A DNA stretch of 64,000 nt. It comes from Devosia sp. (lineage in GTDB: Bacteria; Pseudomonadota; Alphaproteobacteria; Rhizobiales; Devosiaceae). Positions 53,405 to 61,473 of this stretch are shown here, piece after piece. Each line of letters opens with the position of its first letter. Within the stretch, counting starts at the first letter, position 1. The DNA lies in contig NZ_JAQGJV010000015.1 of assembly GCF_028290435.1 (NCBI RefSeq), forward strand, positions 1-64,000, given 5' to 3'. The position numbers and the translations under genes are program-made. Under the pieces are notes generated by a model, which did no database searches, was not told the DNA's origin, and saw only the letters and a list, made by a program, of their open reading frames with translations.

Positions 53405-55033
53405 TCAGCCCTGCATTGCCAGGCAGGAGAGGTTCTGCTGCTTGAGGCGGTTGCACATGTCGGTCGCGGCATCGCGGCCACCGAAGCCGACGAAGCGGGC
53501 GCGGTAGAACACTTTGCCGTTCTTTTCGAAGCGTTCGACGTAGGAGCGGAAATCGCCAAGGGTGGCGACCTTGCCGGCGGCATCGGTCAGCATGCCCTGG
53601 GCATTGGACTCGGATGGGGCGGCGCCGATCTGGACGATCCAGCCACCGGGCGGCACGGCTGCCTTGTTGTCATTGGCGGCGGTGCCGATGGAACCGCTGG
53701 TCAACAGATCGACAGGCTGGCCCTCGGCGCCAACGCCGACGGGCGGCAGCAGCGGCGCGGACGGAGCGGTCTGCCCGAGCGCAGCCGGCGGCGCGCCAAG
53801 GCTATAGGTATCGCTGAGCCAGGCGCCGATGACGTCCTGGCTGGGATATTCGGGCGATGGCGCCTGGCTCGGCGCAGCGAGCGTGTTGGCGGCCTGGACG
53901 GCCGGCTGCAGGCCCAGATCGGCGGGCATGGGAGCGGGCTGCGGCGCGACGCTGGCGAGGGTGACTTCGGGCACGGCCTGCTGGAACGGCACTTGCTGGG
54001 GCTGGGCACCGTTGCCGGCAACGAGCTGAGCCAGGCGGAAGCCAGGCAGGGGCATGGGCATGACAAAGGTGCCGGCGGCGGGCGTCTCGGCGGGCGATTG
54101 CGCCACGGCGACCTGGATATTGCCCTGGCGGCCGGGTTGCGGGATCATTGCGGTTTGCAGATAATTGCCTTGGCGGCCTTTCGGCAGATAGGTGGCGACC
54201 AGTTCGCGCACCTTCTGGTCGCGGGCGCCGCCGCTGTTAAAGCCGAAGGCGACGACGACGATATGGCGATTATCCTTGCGGGCGGCGGTCAGCAGGTTGG
54301 AGCCGGCGGCATTGATATAGCCGGTCTTGATGCCGTCGACGGCGTCCATGTAGCCCAGCACGCGGTTATGGTTGCCATACGTGCGGCGGCCATAGCTGAA
54401 GCTGCGGGTCTGGAAGAATTCGTAATAGTTGGAAAAGTGCTGATAGATGGCGATGCCGAGAACGGCCTGGTCGCGCACTGTGGTGAGCTGGCCGCCATCG
54501 GGCAGGCCCGAGGCATTGCGGTAGGTGGTGTTGCGCATGCCGAGCGCGCGGGCAGTTGCCGTCATGCGCTGGGCGAATTTTTCTTCCGAGCCGGAAATGT
54601 GCTCGGCGATCACGCGGGCCATGTCATTGGCCGACAAGGTGACGATGGCCTTGATGGCGTCTTCCACCGAAATGGTAGCGCCGGCGCGCAGGCCCAGCTT
54701 GGTTGGCTCGGCAGCGGCGGCATGGCGCGACACGGTCATCTTGGTGGTCAGGCTCAGGTTACCGGCCGACAGTTCTTGGAACAGGATGTAGAGCGTCATC
54801 ACCTTGGTGATCGAGGCGGGATAGCGCTTGGAGTCAGCGGCTTCCTCGTACATGACCTTGCCGGATTTGGCGTCGACCACGATGCCAGCATATTTACGAA
54901 GATTTTCAATGGCCTGAGCCGGCGCGACCATGGGCGCCAGGATGGCGAAGGACACAAGGACTGCGGCAAGGGTGCGCATAAGAACTGCGCGCCAAGGGGA
55001 TTTCGCCTGGGAAGCCACCCGGTACTCCAACAT
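53405..55033 (-). CDS. D-alanyl-D-alanine carboxypeptidase with C-terminal SPOR domain
   Basis: Penicillin-binding protein of the PBP5/6 type that trims pentapeptide side chains. Start chosen at 55033 (MLEYRVASQ) behind GAGAG; 54979 (MRTLAAVL) is the alternative, giving a more compact signal peptide ending APAQA. Active-site motifs SITK (S74), SAN (134-136) and KTG (236-238) are intact. A long Pro/Ala/Gln-rich linker (about 310-460) leads to a SPOR peptidoglycan-binding domain (GGWIVQIGAAPSESNAQGML to the end). Confidence 0.93.
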   Translation of the reverse strand: MLEYRVASQAKSPWRAVLMRTLAAVLVSFAILAPMVAPAQAIENLRKYAGIVVDAKSGKVMYEEAADSKRYPASITKVMTLYILFQELSAGNLSLTTKMTVSRHAAAAEPTKLGLRAGATISVEDAIKAIVTLSANDMARVIAEHISGSEEKFAQRMTATARALGMRNTTYRNASGLPDGGQLTTVRDQAVLGIAIYQHFSNYYEFFQTRSFSYGRRTYGNHNRVLGYMDAVDGIKTGYINAAGSNLLTAARKDNRHIVVVAFGFNSGGARDQKVRELVATYLPKGRQGNYLQTAMIPQPGRQGNIQVAVAQSPAETPAAGTFVMPMPLPGFRLAQLVAGNGAQPQQVPFQQAVPEVTLASVAPQPAPMPADLGLQPAVQAANTLAAPSQAPSPEYPSQDVIGAWLSDTYSLGAPPAALGQTAPSAPLLPPVGVGAEGQPVDLLTSGSIGTAANDNKAAVPPGGWIVQIGAAPSESNAQGMLTDAAGKVATLGDFRSYVERFEKNGKVFYRARFVGFGGRDAATDMCNRLKQQNLSCLAMQG

Positions 55034-55225
55034 AACTCTCGGGCGCGAACACCGCCCGTACACAATTTACAAAGCCGGAGGCCTGACGATGCCCCCATCC
55101 GCCAATTCACCCGTTACTGGCGCAATCTAGCGACAGCGCGTTACGAATCCGTAAAATGCGAACGATTTGGGTGAGAGTGTGATCGAGAGGCAGCTAATGT
55201 GCAGAGACGAGCGGGAAGAATGGAC

Positions 55226-55870
55226 ATGAAGCTTTATACCCGGGCGCAGAATTCGGCTGGGGAGCGGGTGCGTATCGCGCTCAACCTCAAGGGCATCGCC
55301 TATGAGTATGTGGCGGTGTCGACGCTTGGGCCCGGCGAGTATGCGCGGATTAATCCGCAGGCCCTGATGCCGGCTCTGGAGGTCCATGGGCGCGTCATCA
55401 CGCAGTCGGCGGCGATCCTCAACTATCTAGAGGCGGCCTTTCCCGAACGGGCGCTGCTGCCGGCCGATCTGGTGGTGCGGGCGCAGGCGATCGCCTTTGG
55501 TTCCGTGGTTGCCGCAGAGATGCACGCGCTGACGGTGCAGCGGGTGCGGCGGTTCCTGAGCAGTAACATGGGCACCGACGAAGCCCAGGTGCAGCAATGG
55601 GTGGCCCATTGGCTGGGGCTGGGCTTTGCCACGCTGGAGGGATTGCTGGCGGCACGATCGGCCGATTGGCCTTTTTGCTTCGGTGAAGAGCCGGGTTGGG
55701 CGGATCTATTCATGGTTCCGCAGGTGGCTAACGGTCGCCGGCTCGGAATCGATCTGACGGATTACCAGCGCGTGACGGAAATCGCCGATCGGTGTCGCCA
55801 GCTCGAACCATTCCGTCTGGCCGAGCCGCAAATGCAGCCCGACTATCCTGGCGAGCCCGTGCCACGCTGA
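55226..55870 (+). CDS. Glutathione S-transferase, zeta/maleylacetoacetate-isomerase-like
   Basis: About 214 residues from ATG 55226 ([19 protein letters not shown]) with GGGAAG upstream; ATG 55220 is possible. Thioredoxin-fold N-domain with [20 protein letters not shown] (glutathione site) and a helical C-domain with a [18 protein letters not shown] segment, the zeta-class-like ending. The usual active-site SSCSxR motif is changed to AQNSAGER, so true isomerase activity is uncertain. Confidence 0.82.
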   Translation: MKLYTRAQNSAGERVRIALNLKGIAYEYVAVSTLGPGEYARINPQALMPALEVHGRVITQSAAILNYLEAAFPERALLPADLVVRAQAIAFGSVVAAEMHALTVQRVRRFLSSNMGTDEAQVQQWVAHWLGLGFATLEGLLAARSADWPFCFGEEPGWADLFMVPQVANGRRLGIDLTDYQRVTEIADRCRQLEPFRLAEPQMQPDYPGEPVPR

Positions 55871-55872
55871 TA

Positions 55873-55896
55873 AACGCCCGATTTCCGGGCGTTTTT
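55873..55896 (+). terminator. Rho-independent terminator after the GST gene
   Basis: AACGCCCG, short AT loop, CGGGCGTT, followed by TTT. Confidence 0.8.
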
Positions 55897-56001
55897 GCCG
55901 GTCACGAATTAGAGAAGGATTGGCCCTTAACACCGGCTGGATTTTGCCTACATAATGGGTCCACCACGCTGCTTCGTTTCTCCCACGACAGATGTATTGC
56001 C

Positions 56002-56427
56002 ATGACGCCATCAAGCCTTTTCGCCCAGAATCCCGAAGTGGACGCCGCCCTGCGGTTGTCCGCGGTTCCCGCCTGGGCTGGGCCGAAGGACGACGACGGC
56101 GGCAAGGGCGCTGGCGGGGGCGGAGTGGGCGGCACCGAAACCGGAACCGCGACCAAAACGCGGACCAAGACCAAGCGGCCGAACCTGTATCGAGTGCTGC
56201 TGCTGAACGACGATTACACGCCGATGGAATTCGTCGTTCTGGTCCTGCAGGACGTCTTCAACAAATCGCGTGAAGAGGCCATGCAGATCATGATGCACGT
56301 TCACCAAAAGGGGGTGGGTGAATGCGGCGTCTTTCCATACGAGGTCGCCGAAACCAAGGTGACGCGCGTCATGGATACTGCACGCAAAAACCAGCATCCG
56401 CTGCAATGCGTGATGGAAAAGCAATAG
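56002..56427 (+). CDS. clpS: ATP-dependent Clp protease adaptor ClpS
   Basis: N-end-rule adaptor delivering substrates to ClpAP. Start at ATG 56002 ([14 protein letters not shown]), 141 residues; ORF-track start 55792 is within the preceding gene. The ClpS fold occupies about 57-141: [43 protein letters not shown]. The preceding 55 residues are a Gly/Thr/Lys-rich linker longer than in most ClpS proteins. Nine bases before clpA. Confidence 0.92.
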   Translation: MTPSSLFAQNPEVDAALRLSAVPAWAGPKDDDGGKGAGGGGVGGTETGTATKTRTKTKRPNLYRVLLLNDDYTPMEFVVLVLQDVFNKSREEAMQIMMHVHQKGVGECGVFPYEVAETKVTRVMDTARKNQHPLQCVMEKQ

Positions 56428-56436
56428 GAACATCAG

Positions 56437-58791
56437 ATGCCCTCATTTTCTCGCGGACTTGAAAAGGCTCTGCATCAGGCGATGAACCTGGCGCGTGAGC
56501 GCAACCATGAGTTCGCAACCCTCGAGCACCTGCTGCTCGCCCTCACCGACGACCGGGAGACCATTGCGGTGCTCACCGGTTGCGATGTCGATGTCGATGC
56601 GCTCAAGAGCGATCTTGAAGATTTCATCAATGAAGAGCTGGACAGCCTGATCGTGGCCAATGGCCAGGACGCGCGGCCGACCGCCGCGTTCCAGCGCGTG
56701 ATCCAGCGCGCTGTCATCCATGTCCAATCCTCGGGCCGCGAAGAAGTGACGGGCGCCAATGTGCTCGTCGCTATTTTCGCCGAGCGCGAGAGCCATGCTG
56801 CATACTTCCTCGAACAGCAGGACATGAGCCGGCTGGACGCGGTCAATTTCATCAGCCACGGCATTACCAAATCGGGTGCCAGCGAGGAACGCAAAGTGCG
56901 CGGAGCCGAGGACGGCAGTGAAGGCAATGGCGAAGGCGGAAGTGGCCGCGGCGAGAACGCCAAGAGCTCGGCTTTGGCCGATTTCTGCGTCGATCTCAAT
57001 GCCAAGGCGCGAGCCGGCAAGATCGACCCGCTGATCGGCCGCGATGCCGAACTGCGGCGGACCATCCAGATTCTGTGCCGCCGTTCCAAGAACAACCCGA
57101 TCTATGTGGGTGACGCTGGCGTCGGTAAGACGGCTATCGCCGAGGGTCTTGCGCGCAAGATCGTCGAAGGCGACGTGCCCGAAGTGCTCAAGGAAGCGGT
57201 GATCTATTCGCTCGATATGGGCTCGCTGCTGGCCGGCACCCGTTATCGCGGCGACTTCGAGGAACGCCTCAAGGCGGTGATGAAGGAGCTGGAAAAGCTC
57301 CCCAATTCCGTGCTGTTCATCGACGAAATCCACACCATGATCGGTGCGGGCGCGACCTCCGGCGGCGCGCTCGATGCTTCGAACCTGCTCAAGCCGGCAT
57401 TGGCGAGCGGCGCGATCCGTTGCATCGGCTCGACCACCTATAAGGAATATCGCCAGTTCTTCGAGAAGGATCGGGCGCTGGTGCGTCGCTTCCAGAAGAT
57501 CGACGTCAATGAGCCGTCGATCCCGGATGCGATCGAGATCGTGAAGGGCCTTCGTCCTTATTTCGAAGAGTTCCACAAGATCAAGTACACCGACGAAGCA
57601 TTGACCGCCGCTGTCGAGCTTTCGGCGCGTTACATCAACGACCGCAAGCTGCCGGACAAGGCCATCGACGTGCTCGACGAGACCGGCGCCAGCCAGATGC
57701 TGCTCAAGGCAGAGGACCGCAAGAAGGTCATCGACGTTGAGGACATCGAAGCGACCATCGCCACGATTGCTCGCATTCCGCCAAAATCGGTGTCCAAGTC
57801 GGATTCCGAGATGCTGCGGAGTCTCGAATCCAACTTGCGCACCGTGGTGTTCGGGCAGGACGTGGCGATAACCTCGCTGGCATCAGCGATCAAGCTGGCG
57901 CGTGCTGGCCTGCGCGAACCGGAAAAGCCAATTGGCTCGTACCTCTTCACCGGCCCGACCGGTGTCGGCAAGACCGAAGTCGCCAAGCAACTCGCCGATA
58001 CGCTCGGTGTGGAACTGCTGCGGTTCGACATGTCCGAATATATGGAGCGGCATACCGTGTCGCGCCTGATCGGCGCGCCTCCGGGCTATGTCGGGTTCGA
58101 CCAAGGTGGCTTGCTGACCGATGGCGTGGACCAGCATCCGCATTGCGTGGTGCTGCTCGATGAAATCGAGAAGGCGCATCCGGATCTCTACAACATCCTG
58201 TTGCAGGTGATGGATCACGGCAAGCTGACCGACCACAACGGCAAGCAGGTGGATTTCCGCAATGTCATCCTGATCATGACCTCCAATGCCGGGGCCATGG
58301 ACTTGCAGAAGAGCCCGATCGGGTTCGGCCGCAAGCGCGAGCAGGGCGACGACGAAGAGGCGATTAACCGCCTGTTCACGCCGGAGTTTCGCAATCGTCT
58401 GGATGCGATCATCTCGTTCGCTCCGCTGCCGCGCGAAGTTGTGCGTCGCGTGGTCGAGAAGTTCGTGCTGCAGCTTGAAGGCCAGTTGGCCGAGCGTGGC
58501 GTGACCATCAACCTGACGCCGGAAGCTGCCGATTGGCTGGCCGAGCACGGCTATGACGAACGCATGGGCGCCCGCCCACTGGGCCGAGTGATCCAGGAAT
58601 ACGTCAAGAAGCCACTGGCAGAGCAGGTGTTGTTTGGCGAGCTAGTGAACGGTGGTTCGGTAACGGTTGCCGTTGTCGGCGAAGGCTCCGAGGCCAAGCT
58701 GGAACTGGTGGCAGTGCCGCCGCGTCCAGCCAAGCCGAAGGCCCTGCCGCGCCCGAAGAAGAGCAAGGCGACTGTCGAAAAAGACAACTAA
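56437..58791 (+). CDS. clpA: ATP-dependent Clp protease ATP-binding subunit ClpA
   Basis: Unfoldase of the ClpAP protease. The 784-residue protein has the N-domain (1-150, FSRGLEKALHQAMNLARERN), a linker rich in Glu/Gly, AAA domain 1 with GDAGVGKTA and LFIDEIHTMIGAG, and AAA domain 2 with GPTGVGKTEVAKQLAD, VLLDEIEKAH and the C-terminal ERMGARPLGRVIQEYVKKPL. The IGF-like loop for ClpP (SPIGFGRKR) is present. The Pro/Lys-rich tail ends in KATVEKDN. Confidence 0.97.
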   Translation: MPSFSRGLEKALHQAMNLARERNHEFATLEHLLLALTDDRETIAVLTGCDVDVDALKSDLEDFINEELDSLIVANGQDARPTAAFQRVIQRAVIHVQSSGREEVTGANVLVAIFAERESHAAYFLEQQDMSRLDAVNFISHGITKSGASEERKVRGAEDGSEGNGEGGSGRGENAKSSALADFCVDLNAKARAGKIDPLIGRDAELRRTIQILCRRSKNNPIYVGDAGVGKTAIAEGLARKIVEGDVPEVLKEAVIYSLDMGSLLAGTRYRGDFEERLKAVMKELEKLPNSVLFIDEIHTMIGAGATSGGALDASNLLKPALASGAIRCIGSTTYKEYRQFFEKDRALVRRFQKIDVNEPSIPDAIEIVKGLRPYFEEFHKIKYTDEALTAAVELSARYINDRKLPDKAIDVLDETGASQMLLKAEDRKKVIDVEDIEATIATIARIPPKSVSKSDSEMLRSLESNLRTVVFGQDVAITSLASAIKLARAGLREPEKPIGSYLFTGPTGVGKTEVAKQLADTLGVELLRFDMSEYMERHTVSRLIGAPPGYVGFDQGGLLTDGVDQHPHCVVLLDEIEKAHPDLYNILLQVMDHGKLTDHNGKQVDFRNVILIMTSNAGAMDLQKSPIGFGRKREQGDDEEAINRLFTPEFRNRLDAIISFAPLPREVVRRVVEKFVLQLEGQLAERGVTINLTPEAADWLAEHGYDERMGARPLGRVIQEYVKKPLAEQVLFGELVNGGSVTVAVVGEGSEAKLELVAVPPRPAKPKALPRPKKSKATVEKDN

Positions 58792-58814
58792 GCGCAAGCT
58801 TGGAGAGAATGCGG

Positions 58815-58846
58815 AAGGCCGGGAGCGATCCCGGCCTTTTGTTTTT
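58815..58846 (+). terminator. Rho-independent terminator after clpA
   Basis: AAGGCCGGGA, loop GCGA, TCCCGGCCTT, then TTGTTTTT. Confidence 0.9.
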
Positions 58847-58907
58847 GGGATTTAAGGCTCGTGCCTAGCCCTATGCATCCTCACCTACCGTTCTTTCCTT
58901 CTTCTTC

Positions 58908-58983
58908 CCGAGGACTTGATCCGCGGCCTCTGGCCGCTTGCACCGTGTTGAGAGCGGCCCGCGGGTCAAGCCCGCGGGAAGGA
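58908..58983. repeat. Palindromic element family A, copy 3
   Basis: TCTTCCCGAGGACTTGATCC pairs with GGGTCAAGCCCGCGGGAAGG with a few mismatches. The loop contains TTGAGAGCGGCCCGCGGG, shared with copy 2 at 38.3 kb. Confidence 0.7.
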
Positions 58984-59029
58984 AGTGAAGTGGTTCAGTG
59001 CCTAAGGCCTAATGCGCGTCGTGGTGCTT

Positions 59030-59278
59030 CTAGATGAACGTCGGTGGGTTGGTTTCCGGCTGTTCGGCAAGCGCCTCTAGCCGGTCCAGGGTCACACCAA
59101 CCTGGTGGGCGACAGCGAGGTTGAAATCGTCATCTGGCCCGGTGGTTTCGTATTCGCGCAGGGCCTCGGGGATCAGCCCGGCCTCGGCGGCGAATTCCTC
59201 AAGGCTGAAGCCGAGGGCGATACGGCGATTATGGTCGCCTTTCGGCGATCGCTCGTCATCGTAGACTGGTTCGGTCAT
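59030..59278 (-). CDS. Small helix-turn-helix-like protein
   Basis: 82 residues from 59278 (MTEPVYDDERSPKGD); GAGGAG directly abuts the earlier ATG at 59284 but has proper six-base spacing to 59278. RIALGFSLEEFAAEAGLIPEALREYE resembles a Cro/XRE-type helix-turn-helix, followed by TLDRLEALAE. Possibly a small transcriptional regulator; target unknown. Confidence 0.6.
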   Translation of the reverse strand: MTEPVYDDERSPKGDHNRRIALGFSLEEFAAEAGLIPEALREYETTGPDDDFNLAVAHQVGVTLDRLEALAEQPETNPPTFI

Positions 59279-59351
59279 GGTCATCTCCTCGTGCGACGTG
59301 GTGAGGAGATAAGCCGGCGGCAGGCAAAAAGTTCAACTGTGGAGCGTGAGG

Positions 59352-60002
59352 TCAGAGTTTGGCGGCGCGCGGCCCCAGCAGCGCAAAGCCAAGCAGGAAC
59401 GCGGTATAGACTGCCAAGGGCAAAGCCAGCGCATAAATGTCCAGAGTGCGATAGCCAAGTGCGCCAAAGGCGGCCCCGGCGAGCAGCGACGCCCAGACCA
59501 ACAGGTGCTGCGCCCAGCGCCAGGGCGGAGCCTCATGGCGCAAGGCGCGGGCCAGATCCTGGCCGGCGACGAACAAGGTGCCGGTGACGAAGGTAGCGCC
59601 GAGGCGCACCGAGCCTTCCGAGAGCAGTACGGCATTCTGCGCGCCGGCGGCGATGGCAAGCGCCAGCATGGCCTGCGAGGCGGGATAGCCAGCCAGCGTA
59701 AGCGAGAGCGCGGTGACGAGGGCGAGCAGCACCAAGGCAAGGGTGAGGACCGGGCCCCAGTGGCGGCTGGTGAGCGCCAGCGCCGAGCCAGCGAAGCTGC
59801 CGAGGAAGAACAGCAGCACCAGCGACGCCGTCAGTAGCGCCACCGACCAGACGCCATTGACGAGCGCATCGCCAAGCTGGGTGGTATTGCCGCTCATGAA
59901 CGAGGTGTAGAAGCCGCCCAATTTTATGAAGCCGATGGCGTCGATGAACCCCGCGGCAGCGGTGAGCAGGAGGCCGAGGCTGAGCTTGGGGGCGGGGGTC
60001 AC
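59352..60002 (-). CDS. DUF1275 (YoaK-like) membrane protein
   Basis: 216 residues with six hydrophobic helices. LLLTAAAGFIDAIGFIKLGGFYTSFMSGNTTQLG (quoted in part: FIDAIGF, FMSGNTTQLG) is the DUF1275 signature, and AGAQNAV recurs in the centre. Function unknown in general; sometimes called a transporter without proof. Its gene lies 54 bases downstream of the hydrolase gene on the same strand. Confidence 0.85.
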   Translation of the reverse strand: MTPAPKLSLGLLLTAAAGFIDAIGFIKLGGFYTSFMSGNTTQLGDALVNGVWSVALLTASLVLLFFLGSFAGSALALTSRHWGPVLTLALVLLALVTALSLTLAGYPASQAMLALAIAAGAQNAVLLSEGSVRLGATFVTGTLFVAGQDLARALRHEAPPWRWAQHLLVWASLLAGAAFGALGYRTLDIYALALPLAVYTAFLLGFALLGPRAAKL

Positions 60003-60027
60003 GCGGGGTCCGATGGGGCAGGAGGGT

Positions 60028-60051
60028 GAGGCCGGGATCGCTCCCGGCCTC
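60028..60051. repeat. Hairpin matching the clpA terminator stem in inverse orientation
   Basis: GAGGCCGGGA, TCGC, TCCCGGCCTC. Its central 20 bases are the reverse complement of the clpA terminator stem-loop at 58817-58836. No U-tract. It lies between the hydrolase and DUF1275 genes. Confidence 0.6.
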
Positions 60052-60056
60052 GTGCG

Positions 60057-60929
60057 TCACAGATAGGGTTTGAAGAAGGCCACGGTGGCAGCGACCATTT
60101 CGTCCAGGGTTTGGACGCCGGTGGCAGTATTGAAGCCGTGGTCCATGGGGCGAATCCACAGTTCCTCCGGGCCGTCATGGGCGGCGATGAATTTTTCGCC
60201 GGTGCCGACCGGGATTGCCTCGTCATTCAGTCCCTCGGCGACAAAGAGCGGGCCCTTATAGGCCGCGATTTCTTCGAGCGGGTGGGTGGTGGCGATTTCC
60301 TCGAAATAGGGTTGCTTGAGGTAGAGCGAGAACCCCCAGGGCATGGGCAGTTCGAGCGGTGTCGCGCCGGTCTTGAGGCCGGCGGCGATCTTGTCGGCGC
60401 CGAGCAGCTTGGCAAAGGTCACCTCGGGCTCGCCGACGGCGGCCCAGAGGGCGGTTGCGAGTGGAGTGCCGGTGCGGCCGGCAATGGCGCTGGCGACGAG
60501 GCCGCCCTGGCTCCAGCCGATCACGGCGATCTTGCTGCTATTGACGCGTGGGTCGGCCTTGAGGAAATCGAGCGCGGCGGTCGCGGCGGCGATCTGGCCG
60601 GAATAGGTCATGTCGGCGAATTCGCCGCCGCTATCGCCCGAGCCCGGGAAATCGATGCGCAGGCTGGCATAGCCGGCGTCAGCCAGCAGGCGGGCGGTGC
60701 GGGTGTAGATGCCTTCCTTGACCGAGGGTATTTCCAGTTCGTCGCGGCTGCCGCCGAAGCCATGCAGGAGCAGGATAACCGGCGCCGGGTGGCCGGCGGG
60801 AACGGAAAGGGTGCCGACGATACTAAGGCCATCGACGGGGTAGTTGATCGTCTCTTCTGTCGTCTGTGCCTGCACGGAACTCACCGTCAAACCAATTGCC
60901 ATCATGGCGGGTATCAAGGCTTTGAACAT
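60057..60929 (-). CDS. Secreted alpha/beta hydrolase
   Basis: 290 residues with a signal peptide (MFKALIPAMMAIGLTVSSVQA). Oxyanion region LLHGFGGSRDE, nucleophile elbow GWSQGG with S140, acid in EGLNDEAIP and catalytic His in PMDHGF. The serine-hydrolase core is complete; probably an esterase or peptidase-like enzyme in the periplasm. Substrate unknown. Confidence 0.85.
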   Translation of the reverse strand: MFKALIPAMMAIGLTVSSVQAQTTEETINYPVDGLSIVGTLSVPAGHPAPVILLLHGFGGSRDELEIPSVKEGIYTRTARLLADAGYASLRIDFPGSGDSGGEFADMTYSGQIAAATAALDFLKADPRVNSSKIAVIGWSQGGLVASAIAGRTGTPLATALWAAVGEPEVTFAKLLGADKIAAGLKTGATPLELPMPWGFSLYLKQPYFEEIATTHPLEEIAAYKGPLFVAEGLNDEAIPVGTGEKFIAAHDGPEELWIRPMDHGFNTATGVQTLDEMVAATVAFFKPYL

Positions 60930-61025
60930 TGTTGCACCATCCCATTGCTTGGCGCCTTGGAGCGCTGGAAAGAGTGTTTAGCCAAATCGGCGACCTGGCA
61001 ACCAGTTCATTGGTCGGCTGCAAAC

Positions 61026-61445
61026 TTAGCCCAGGTGCGCCGCGATAGTCTTGGCGAGGGCGGCAAGTTCGGCATCGTCACCCTTGCCGCCAGCGTGGGG
61101 GGCAAGGGTTTGGCCGTCATAGGACGGGATCAGATGAAAATGCAGGTGGAAGACGCTCTGGCCTGCGGCGGCTTCGTTGGACTGGGCGAAGCGGATTCCA
61201 TCGGCAGCGGTGACGGCGAGGAGAGCTTTTGCGACGCGCTGGACCAGCGGCATGATGGCCGAGAGGGTCGCAGGATCAGCATCGAGCAAGTTGCGGGAGG
61301 CGGTCTTGGGGATGATCAGCAGGTGGCCGCGGGACTGGGGAAAAATGTCCATCATGACGAGAGCGGTGGCGTCCTCGTAGACCTTATGGGCCGGAATTTC
61401 TCCGCGGATGATTTTGGCGAAGATGTTGGAGGGGTCGTAGGTCAT
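61026..61445 (-). CDS. HIT-family nucleotide hydrolase
   Basis: 139 residues: NIFAKIIRGEIPAHKVYED at the start and the histidine triad HLHFHLIP (H100, H102, H104). Such proteins hydrolyse purine nucleotide phosphoramidates such as AMP-lysine. The gene is 28 bases downstream of the hydroxylase/dehydrogenase fusion gene and likely in the same operon. Confidence 0.92.
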   Translation of the reverse strand: MTYDPSNIFAKIIRGEIPAHKVYEDATALVMMDIFPQSRGHLLIIPKTASRNLLDADPATLSAIMPLVQRVAKALLAVTAADGIRFAQSNEAAAGQSVFHLHFHLIPSYDGQTLAPHAGGKGDDAELAALAKTIAAHLG

Positions 61446-61473
61446 GATTCTCTCTCGCGGAGTGAGGATGCGC

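Noticed and set aside
53183-55174. Plus-strand ORF of 663 residues
   Set aside because: Antisense shadow of the D,D-carboxypeptidase gene, whose SxxK, SxN and KTG motifs are intact.
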